In this document: positions 49,112-55,718 of the stretch, in pieces
How the letters are laid out: every line of letters begins with the position of its first letter
How positions within the stretch are numbered: position 1 is the first letter of the stretch
Origin: Methanomicrobiales archaeon
Lineage (GTDB): Archaea; Halobacteriota; Methanomicrobia; Methanomicrobiales; Methanospirillaceae
Direction of reading: 5' to 3'
DNA length: 64,000 nt
Assembly (NCBI GenBank): GCA_022841205.1
Contig: JALHCK010000004.1
Coordinates: forward strand, 62,001 to 126,000
Notes under the pieces: generated by a model
The model's input: the letters and a program-made list of their open reading frames with translations, nothing else
What the model was told of the DNA's origin: nothing
The model's database searches: none
Position numbers and translations under genes: made by a program

Positions 49112-50724
49112 TCCTTCACGTCAACCTTTCGCATTATCTTTCGTTCTTCCTCGGTAAGAATTGACAGGACATCCTCGGTCTTCCCGATCTCGATAATCTT
49201 GCCCCCCCGCATCAGGGCCAGCCGGTCACAGATGTCCTTTACAAAATCCATGTCATGCGAGACGACGATAAAGGTCTCATCCATCTCTTCGCGCGCATGG
49301 AGGATGGAGTGTTTGACATCGATCTTTGTCAGGGGGTCCATGGTCCCTGTGGGTTCATCGAGGATAACCAGCCTCGGTTCCCTGATGAGCACCTGGGCGA
49401 GGGCCACACGGTGCCGTTCACCTTCTGAGAGCTGTCCGGGCTCCCGATCCAGGATCTCCCTGCTTTTTGCCTCGGTAAATCCCGCCATCCGGAGGGTAAG
49501 GATGGCTTTCCGCATGGCAAGCTCCTTTGGGAATTCGAGACCTATTGCATCGGTGAGGTTGTCGAGAACAGTCCGGTGAGGGTAGAGATCATATTCCTGG
49601 TGAAGCAGCCCGATATACCCTTTTGCCCGTCCCCGGTTCTCGATACCGGGTTTTGTCATGTCCACCAGGTCATCTCCGATCCTGATGTTCATCTCTCCGG
49701 AGGTGGGCTCGATTATTCCGGCAATGATCCGGGAAAGCGTGGTCTTGCCGGCGCCACTCTTCCCGATGATGCCAAAGATTTCCCGTCCTGCCACGTCGAA
49801 TGTAACACCGTTCACGGCCTTTACGACTCCACGGTCAACTGATATATAGCGCTTGTAGACATCGCGGGCAACGAGGATATTTTCTCCGAGTTCCGGGGTT
49901 TCGTAGTCCTCGGAATCGGACAGTCCTGACATGAATGTGGATATGATTTCTGCAGGGCTCCCGAGCCCGACAATCTTGCCATCGTCGAGGAGCATCGCAC
50001 GGTCGGCCACGTCTTCGATAACCTGCGAGAAGTGAGAGGTGACGATCATTCCCATGTCGTTGGTGTCCGCTGCATCGGTCAGCATCTTATGGACGAGGTG
50101 GGCGGTCTGCGGATCGAGGGTTCCGGTCGGCTCATCGGCAAACAGGAGGAAAGGCTCCTTTGCAAGCTGACGGGCAAGCACCACCCTCTGTTTCTCGCCT
50201 CCGGAGAGGTCCCGGGCAATGTGCATCATCCGGTGGGAAAGGCGGACCTGGTCGAGGAGGTCTGCAGCCCTGCTGATACATTTCTCCTGGGGATATTCGA
50301 TATCATCAAGGGCATGGATGACATTCTCGATCACCCGGTCGTTACCATACAGCGCAAACGTCCGCTGGAACATGATAGCCGTGCTCCGCATGATCCTCCG
50401 TTTCATGTGGCTGCTGTCCTCGTCCCATAAATTCACATCACGTGCCACCATCGCGCCGCCACAGCGCGGACATGGGCTTCCGGCAGCGCTCCCGAGGCCG
50501 ACAAATTCACAAGAGTCGCAGGCTGCGATATGGTATACTATCGATCCCGATGTAGGGGGTTGTTCCACGCCCCGGATCAGGTGCATCAGGACCGTCTTTC
50601 CCGCCCCGCTCCGCCCGATGATACCCAGGACCTCGCCTTCACCTATCTCAAAAGAAATATCGTCAAGGACCCTTTTACCGTCAAAAGCCATGCAGAGATT
50701 TTCAACCGTGATCAGTGGCTTCAT
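49108..50724 (-). CDS. atwA: methyl-coenzyme M reductase activation component A2 (double ABC ATPase)
   Basis: ATP-binding protein required to activate Mcr by reducing its F430 nickel to Ni(I), together with component A3a. The 538-residue protein has two ABC ATPase domains: Walker A GRSGAGKT near 37-44 and GKSGAGKTT near 325, with signatures LSGGEKQRVVLARQLA and LSEGERHRVALAQVL. A four-cysteine zinc-ribbon-like insertion (Cys69, Cys72, Cys85, Cys88) sits in the first domain between the P-loop and the Q-loop, as in other A2 proteins. No membrane domain is present. It is the first gene of the seven-gene Mcr-maturation operon, which supports the call strongly. Confidence 0.95.
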   Translation of the reverse strand: MKPLITVENLCMAFDGKRVLDDISFEIGEGEVLGIIGRSGAGKTVLMHLIRGVEQPPTSGSIVYHIAACDSCEFVGLGSAAGSPCPRCGGAMVARDVNLWDEDSSHMKRRIMRSTAIMFQRTFALYGNDRVIENVIHALDDIEYPQEKCISRAADLLDQVRLSHRMMHIARDLSGGEKQRVVLARQLAKEPFLLFADEPTGTLDPQTAHLVHKMLTDAADTNDMGMIVTSHFSQVIEDVADRAMLLDDGKIVGLGSPAEIISTFMSGLSDSEDYETPELGENILVARDVYKRYISVDRGVVKAVNGVTFDVAGREIFGIIGKSGAGKTTLSRIIAGIIEPTSGEMNIRIGDDLVDMTKPGIENRGRAKGYIGLLHQEYDLYPHRTVLDNLTDAIGLEFPKELAMRKAILTLRMAGFTEAKSREILDREPGQLSEGERHRVALAQVLIREPRLVILDEPTGTMDPLTKIDVKHSILHAREEMDETFIVVSHDMDFVKDICDRLALMRGGKIIEIGKTEDVLSILTEEERKIMRKVDVKE

Positions 50725-50770
50725 TCCTCTCCTCTCATAACCTAATGTTGTATTCAGGGCATATTACTTT

Positions 50771-50780
50771 TCATATAAAG
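50771..50780 (-). promoter_or_regulatory. probable TATA box of the Mcr-activation operon
   Basis: On the minus strand the sequence ctttatatga lies about 50 bases before the atwA ATG. A purine-rich gagaggagagga directly precedes the ATG as the ribosome binding site. Inferred from position and A/T composition. Confidence 0.5.
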
Positions 50781-50794
50781 ACAAACCGCCGTGG

Positions 50795-51607
50795 CTAGGC
50801 TTCTGCGAGGGTTTTTATGATTTCGACAACGTCGATCACGTTTTTTACGATATGGTGGGCAACACTATAAAGCTCGCCTGGTTTATCCCCGGGTTGCTGC
50901 TCTGAAAGGATAGCCACGTCCGCCCGTTTCATGGCACAGAGGTCGTTTATCCCGTCTCCCACCATCACCACCTTATCGTATTCTGCCTGGAGATCGGCAA
51001 TAATCTGGGCTTTTACCGTGGGAGTTGCAACCCCGTATACCCGATCACGGGGGATTCCCAGGTAATCGGCCATCTTCTCGAGTTTGGTAACCCTGTCTCC
51101 GGAAGCGATAAAGGCAGGAATCCCAAGCCTGTGGAGTTCCCGCACCGCTTCATGCGCCCCCTCAAACGGCCTTCCACCCGTGGTGACCGTGAATTCTATC
51201 GATCGGTCGGCCATGTTCAGGATCACCCCGCTGTTAAGAGTGACTACAGCTTCCCGCTTGCAGACTGCCCAGACATTCCGGATACAGTCCTGGACGTCTC
51301 CGATCGTTGCCTTCCTGTCGCCATATAGTACATCCCCGATTTCGTCTGCCGTGGTGATCTTCCGGGTGCAGCTGACACCAAACCCGGCATGCTGGCTGAT
51401 GAGATATGACGAAAGGAGACCGGACGGATCTGCCGCTATGACCTCCCGCGAATGGACATGGATGATGACAAGGACGCGCTCAGGTGAGCTGAAAGTCAGG
51501 TTGACGGTCTCTATTCCCGGAAGGAGCTCCTGGCTGGCGATATCCTTTGCAACCCGGTAGGTATGGAGGAGCGTCCCGGCACTGTCGAAAACCACGGCAA
51601 CTGACAT
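50795..51607 (-). CDS. HAD-superfamily hydrolase (P-type-ATPase-like)
   Basis: A 270-residue soluble HAD phosphatase. Motif I is VVFDSAGTLLHT near 5-15 (DxxGT; the expected second aspartate is replaced by alanine), motif II IASGD near 165-170, and motifs III/IV PTVKAQIIADL followed by VVMVGDGINDLCAMKRADVAI. That C-terminal half is very like the P-domain of P-type ATPases, yet the protein has no membrane helices. Substitution of DxDGT by DSAGT may lower phosphatase activity, so ATPase-like autophosphorylation is also possible. Related methanogen genes are annotated as phosphatases of unknown substrate. Divergent from the ribose-1,5-bisphosphate isomerase gene. Confidence 0.85.
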   Translation of the reverse strand: MSVAVVFDSAGTLLHTYRVAKDIASQELLPGIETVNLTFSSPERVLVIIHVHSREVIAADPSGLLSSYLISQHAGFGVSCTRKITTADEIGDVLYGDRKATIGDVQDCIRNVWAVCKREAVVTLNSGVILNMADRSIEFTVTTGGRPFEGAHEAVRELHRLGIPAFIASGDRVTKLEKMADYLGIPRDRVYGVATPTVKAQIIADLQAEYDKVVMVGDGINDLCAMKRADVAILSEQQPGDKPGELYSVAHHIVKNVIDVVEIIKTLAEA

Positions 51608-51662
51608 GCATCATCCCGTAAAGTTCTTTGGTACGGATTGGAATGTTATGATGTGGAGGGCT

Positions 51663-52622
51663 ATGACCGTATCTGATACTGCAGAGAAAATAAAGAAGAT
51701 GGAAATCCGGGGCGCGGGCAGGATAGCACGTGCGGCGGTTTCTGCCCTGCAGGATCATGCAGACCATGTTCATGCCGATGACCTTCCGGGATTCAGATCG
51801 GCAGTTCAGCTGGCTGCCGGTGTTCTGCTCGCCACGAGGCCGACTGCAGTCTCTCTCCCAAACGCAATCCACATGGTCATGAACTCGCTTTCCATCGATA
51901 GTGGATCGGTAGCAGAGGCAAGAACACTCTTCTCGGCAGCCTGCACCCGCTTCATCACTGCATCAGAGAATGCGGTAGACAGGATCGGGGCCATCGGGGC
52001 GCGGCATATCCGTGACGGTGACGTGGTGCTGACGCACTGCAATTCCGAAACCGCGCTCGCCTGCCTTCTCCAGGCTCACCGCAACGGCACCAGGTTCGAA
52101 GCCTTTGCAACCGAGGTACGACCCCGCAACCAGGGGCACCTGACCATCAGGGCCCTGCACGATGCGGGAATCCCGACCAGTTTTATCGTGGATTCTGCGG
52201 CCCGCTACTTCATGAAAGAGATCGATCTCGTGGTGGTCGGGGCCGATGCAATCACGGTCAACGGGGCGGTCGTCAATAAGATCGGGACATCGCAGATCGC
52301 ACTGGCTGCCCATGAATCGCGGACATCGGTGATGGTCGCGGCCGAGACTTACAAGTTTGCCCCCCGGACCATTCTTGGCGAATTCATCGAGATTGAAGAA
52401 CGGGAGGGCTCCGAAGTGCTGCCTGGAGAGATCGCCGCGGCTCTCCCGGGGATCAGGGTACGAAACCCGGCCTTTGACGTGACCCCTGCCGGGTATATCG
52501 ACCTGATCGTGACCGAGGAAGGGGCCATCCCTCCCCAGATGGCCTACCTTATCATCAGGGACTTCCTTGGGTGGGAGATCGGGGAGTTCTCCGGAGCTGA
52601 CCCGGGAGGATGGGGCCCATGA
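51663..52622 (+). CDS. ribose 1,5-bisphosphate isomerase (eIF2B-like)
   Basis: From ATG 51663 the protein has 319 residues. It catalyses the isomerisation of ribose 1,5-bisphosphate to ribulose 1,5-bisphosphate in the archaeal AMP/nucleoside degradation route that feeds form III Rubisco. Blocks: MEIRGAGRIARAAVSAL, LTHCNSETALACLLQAH with the catalytic-type Cys, FATEVRPRNQGHLT, and VVVGADAITVNGAVVNKIGTSQIALAAH with the catalytic Asp. These distinguish it from methylthioribose 1-phosphate isomerase and from true eIF2B subunits. Upstream in-frame starts at 51648 and 51651 are possible. Partner genes (AMP phosphorylase, Rubisco) are not in the window. Confidence 0.87.
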   Translation: MTVSDTAEKIKKMEIRGAGRIARAAVSALQDHADHVHADDLPGFRSAVQLAAGVLLATRPTAVSLPNAIHMVMNSLSIDSGSVAEARTLFSAACTRFITASENAVDRIGAIGARHIRDGDVVLTHCNSETALACLLQAHRNGTRFEAFATEVRPRNQGHLTIRALHDAGIPTSFIVDSAARYFMKEIDLVVVGADAITVNGAVVNKIGTSQIALAAHESRTSVMVAAETYKFAPRTILGEFIEIEEREGSEVLPGEIAAALPGIRVRNPAFDVTPAGYIDLIVTEEGAIPPQMAYLIIRDFLGWEIGEFSGADPGGWGP

Positions 52623-52735
52623 CAGGGAAAAGACGGGGAAGGCTCCTGCGGGAGATATCCGGTTCAGGGAACCGGGACCCGGGTGGTGGGTCTTTCGAAA
52701 CGATAAAACGACAGGTGGGCGAACGTTACGGATGA
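52619..52735 (+). CDS. hypothetical 38-residue basic protein
   Basis: The ATG overlaps the TGA of the preceding gene (ATGA). The peptide MTGKRRGRLLREISGSGNRD continues to ETIKRQVGERYG and is basic, without cysteine or a membrane segment. It fills the 150-base gap before dapF, and the overlap is the kind seen in real co-translated genes here. No family is recognised, and it could be a chance frame in GC-rich DNA. Confidence 0.35.
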   Translation: MTGKRRGRLLREISGSGNRDPGGGSFETIKRQVGERYG

Positions 52736-52772
52736 TACCGGGACACGAATCGTGACCGGGGAGGAAGCGGGT

Positions 52773-53591
52773 ATGGAACTTGAATTTGCAAAGTTACATG
52801 GAAACGGGAATGATTTTATCCTTATCGATGAATATGGGCGTCAGGTCATCCCTGATGACATGAAAGCCCAGTTTGCTGCCCTCTACTGCGACCGGCATTT
52901 CGGCATCGGGGGTGACGGGGTGCTCTATCTCCAGCGGTCGGCGCAGGCTGACCTCCGGATGCGGCTCTTCCAGCCGGACGAGAGCGAGGCCGAGATGTGC
53001 GGTAACGGTATCCGGTGTTTTGCCAAGTTCGCTTTCGATGCCGGGTATGTTGGAGGGAGCTGCATGGTCGAGACCCTTGCAGGGATCATCCGGGTGGAGA
53101 TGGGCTACGAAAACGACACCTTCATGGCCGCCATCGATATGCCCGAACCGAAGTTTGGCCGGGGAGACATTCCCGCTACCGGAGAAGGGGAGTACCATGA
53201 AACCATCGACGGGCAGGAAGTGTTTGCCGTAAACGTCGGCGTGCCCCATGCGGTGGTCTTCGTGCAGGACACCGATTCTATCGATGTGGAAAAGGCCGGC
53301 CCCCCAATCCGCCACCACGCGACATTTCCCAAAGGGGCGAACGTCAACTTCGTGCAGAGGGCGGGTAACAATACGCTGAAGATCCGGACATTCGAGCGGG
53401 GTATCGAGGGAGAGACGCTGTCATGCGGGACAGGTGCGACAGCCGCAGCAGCCGTTGCCCACCATCTGGGGTACGTCACCTCTCCGGTCACAGTAGAGAC
53501 CCCCGGGGGTCCGCTCAACGTCCAGGTGGGAGAGGTTACCCGGACAAAAGGCCCGGCAACCACGGTGTTTCACGGAGCCATCATTTTCTGA
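52773..53591 (+). CDS. dapF: diaminopimelate epimerase
   Basis: Converts LL- to meso-diaminopimelate, the last step before lysine. The ATG at 52773, preceded by ggggagga, gives a 272-residue protein that begins MELEFAKLHGNGNDFILID, exactly the family's opening; the frame's earlier start adds seven unrelated residues. The two catalytic cysteines are visible in EMCGNGIRCFAKFA and in TLSCGTGATAAA. A GGDGV segment near 45-50 and VGVPHAVVF are further matches. Methanogens without peptidoglycan use it for lysine only. It is convergent with a small ORF and radB. Confidence 0.96.
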   Translation: MELEFAKLHGNGNDFILIDEYGRQVIPDDMKAQFAALYCDRHFGIGGDGVLYLQRSAQADLRMRLFQPDESEAEMCGNGIRCFAKFAFDAGYVGGSCMVETLAGIIRVEMGYENDTFMAAIDMPEPKFGRGDIPATGEGEYHETIDGQEVFAVNVGVPHAVVFVQDTDSIDVEKAGPPIRHHATFPKGANVNFVQRAGNNTLKIRTFERGIEGETLSCGTGATAAAAVAHHLGYVTSPVTVETPGGPLNVQVGEVTRTKGPATTVFHGAIIF

Positions 53592-53772
53592 CCGGCACCC
53601 GGTTCATCGGCAGCAGGGCCTTGCGATTCATCACGTATCCGGTCCCGGGGCAGTTTTCAGTAGTGGTGCGGCTGAAGCGCGGCTGAAAGTACACCGGGAA
53701 CAGGGTATTGCGGGGCCTGGCTGCGAATCTGCATCCAACCCCGGGCCCCGCTCGCGCAGGAGGTCCGGTCAC
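53581..53772 (-). CDS. hypothetical 63-residue protein downstream of radB
   Basis: Its ATG at 53770-53772 overlaps the radB stop by four bases, and its own end overlaps the dapF 3' end by 11 bases on the other strand. The protein has a mixed Pro/Arg-rich sequence with two cysteines (GVGCRFAARPR, TENCPGTGYVM). No domain is recognised. Translational coupling with radB is the only support; the frame may be a chance one since it lies in GC-rich DNA. Confidence 0.35.
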   Translation of the reverse strand: MTGPPARAGPGVGCRFAARPRNTLFPVYFQPRFSRTTTENCPGTGYVMNRKALLPMNRVPVRK

Positions 53773-54488
53773 GGGGAGCTGGTATCCTTCTCCGCTTCCG
53801 GGGAGTTATCAACCGGGTGATCCCTGACCGCGATACCCTGTTCCACGATATCGAAGAGAAACGAACCGCCGCCGGGGCGGGACCGGTGTTTTTCGAGGAC
53901 GACCTTCCGCCTGCCGTTCAACCGGTCGACCCGGATGATGACCTTTGAGATATGGGCAAGCGCCGTCCCTCCAAGACCGACAAAGATGTTTTTCCGGGTG
54001 TCCATGTACACCTGATTGGTGATGAGGACGGGGATGGTGTATCTCCTGGCATATCCGAGGAGATGGATGATCTGCTTCGAGAGGCGCTGCATGATTTCGG
54101 TGCCCCGGTCAAGCTGGGTGCGGTAGAGCCCGGTCGCCGAATCCATTACGATCAGGCCGATCCGGCCGCCTGCCATATGCCGGGCGATCCCCGCAATCAT
54201 GATCCCCTGCTGTTCGAAATCGTGGGGTTCATACAGGATCAGGTCATGGGCAAGGGACTCCGCATCGGTGCCCGCCACCTGCCGGAACCGCTCGATGGAG
54301 AATCCTTCGGTATCGACAAAGACGACTCCCTTTCCTGACCGCAGGCAGCTGACCGCAATGACGATGCAGAGCACGGTCTTCCCGCTGCCCGGCCCGCCGT
54401 AGATCTGGGTGATGACACCGGGTTCAAGGCCTCCGCCAAGGAGGTCGTCAAAGGCGGGCACGCCGGTGCTCATCCGTTCGCTGTTCAT
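53769..54488 (-). CDS. radB: DNA repair and recombination protein RadB
   Basis: A RadA/RecA paralogue that regulates recombination in euryarchaea. The ATG at 54488 gives 239 residues (the open frame extends 49 codons into larC). It begins MNSERMSTGVPAFDDLLGGGLEPG, has Walker A IYGGPGSGKT near 31-40 and Walker B GLIVMDSATGL near 112-122, ITNQVYMD (LITNQVY is the RecA motif) and FVGLGGTALAHISKVIIRVD. The lack of an N-terminal helix-hairpin-helix domain separates RadB from RadA. It overlaps larC by four bases and may be translated with it. Length matches the family. Confidence 0.93.
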   Translation of the reverse strand: MNSERMSTGVPAFDDLLGGGLEPGVITQIYGGPGSGKTVLCIVIAVSCLRSGKGVVFVDTEGFSIERFRQVAGTDAESLAHDLILYEPHDFEQQGIMIAGIARHMAGGRIGLIVMDSATGLYRTQLDRGTEIMQRLSKQIIHLLGYARRYTIPVLITNQVYMDTRKNIFVGLGGTALAHISKVIIRVDRLNGRRKVVLEKHRSRPGGGSFLFDIVEQGIAVRDHPVDNSPEAEKDTSSP

Positions 54489-55672
54489 CGATCCGGGTTT
54501 CCTGCCAGTTCCCATGCCCGGGCCTCTATGAGCCGGGCCACGGTCCGCACCGGGAGCCCCGTATCCCGGGAAATGGCCGCGGAGTCCTCGTACTCGGCCT
54601 TGAGGGAGAAGACCTCTCCGGCAAGCATGCCGCACTTCACCCTTCCAGCCCGTTCCTTTCCAAGGATGGTGACCGGAACCTCCCGGACCACGCGTTCTGC
54701 GGTGAACCGGTGCACCATAGGGATGCAGCGGACTCCAAGTGTTCCAAGCTCCATGGCCATGACCGATGCAAGCCGCTCACCGCTTCCGGTCGGGGCAATG
54801 ACCCGGATGAGGTGTCCGGGTCTCCCTTTCTTCATGGTGCATGGGAATACGCTGGCGTCTAAGGCCCCTTCATCCATCAGCAATGCTGCGGTATGAGCGA
54901 TTATCTCGGCGCTAACATCATCGACATTTGTCTCGAGCAGGTCGATTACGGCGGGCTCTGCTGTCTTCTGGGACTCCACCACCATGGCCCGTAATACGTT
55001 CGGGACATCCGGGGGATTCCGGGAACCTGCACCATACCCGATGGCGCGAACGCAGAATGAAAGATCCTTCAGATCAGGGAGGGTTGAGAACTCAGAGAGG
55101 AGGGCGGCACCCGTAGGGGTGCAGAGCTCACCGGAACCTGCGCTGCCAGGTGAGACGGGAAGTCCGGATTCGCGAAGGATGGCAAGGGTGGCCGGGGCCG
55201 GAACCGGGTAGGTGCCATGGGACCCGGAGATCCAGCCGCCACCGAGGGAAACCGGCAGGACGACGCAGCCATCCGGGGCAAGAGAAGAGTAGGCCGTGCA
55301 GGCCCCGATAATATCGGCGATGGCATCATCCGCACCCACTTCGTGGAAATGGGCAGTACCCCCGTGGATCTCCCTCTCTGCCCGGTCGATCCGTTCGAAA
55401 ACCCGGATGGCCCGGGTGATGGCTTCTTTTGAGGCATGGGCATTCTCTACCCGTGCGACCACTTCGTCAAAGGTCCTGGTGGCAGGCCCGGCACGGGTCC
55501 TGATGGACAAGGCTTTGATCCCTGACCGATCGACCAGGGTGACCTCCGGCTCTCCCACGACCGAAGCCATGGCCGAAATCACGGCATTCCGATCTGCGCC
55601 AAGATGGAGGAGTGCGGCGGTAATCATGTCCCCGGCAGCGCCGTGGAAGGGATCGAAGACGAGCAGGCGCAT
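54485..55672 (-). CDS. larC: nickel-pincer cofactor biosynthesis protein LarC
   Basis: CTP-dependent cyclometallase that inserts nickel into pyridinium-3,5-bisthiocarboxylic acid mononucleotide. The 395-residue protein has FDPFHGAAGDMITAALLHLGADR near 4-27, HGTAHFHEVGADDAIADIIGA near 105-125 (metal-rich His/Glu segment), HGTYPVPAPATLAIL and LETNVDDVSAEIIA near 247-260. The C-terminal half carries PCTMKKGRPGHLIRVIAPTG. Many archaea contain larC without a known lactate racemase, so the client enzyme is unknown here. It shares the transcript with radB through a four-base overlap. Confidence 0.93.
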   Translation of the reverse strand: MRLLVFDPFHGAAGDMITAALLHLGADRNAVISAMASVVGEPEVTLVDRSGIKALSIRTRAGPATRTFDEVVARVENAHASKEAITRAIRVFERIDRAEREIHGGTAHFHEVGADDAIADIIGACTAYSSLAPDGCVVLPVSLGGGWISGSHGTYPVPAPATLAILRESGLPVSPGSAGSGELCTPTGAALLSEFSTLPDLKDLSFCVRAIGYGAGSRNPPDVPNVLRAMVVESQKTAEPAVIDLLETNVDDVSAEIIAHTAALLMDEGALDASVFPCTMKKGRPGHLIRVIAPTGSGERLASVMAMELGTLGVRCIPMVHRFTAERVVREVPVTILGKERAGRVKCGMLAGEVFSLKAEYEDSAAISRDTGLPVRTVARLIEARAWELAGNPDR

Positions 55673-55684
55673 AAATCAACAGTA

Positions 55685-55693
55685 CTTATAAAT
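55685..55693 (+). promoter_or_regulatory. probable TATA box of the CDC48 gene
   Basis: The sequence cttataaat lies about 30 bases before ATG 55719. The expected transcription start would be only about five bases ahead of that ATG, which supports the choice of 55719 over the upstream in-frame ATG at 55698. Confidence 0.5.
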
Positions 55694-55718
55694 CCCTGTG
55701 TATATGATTTTTAAGGTG

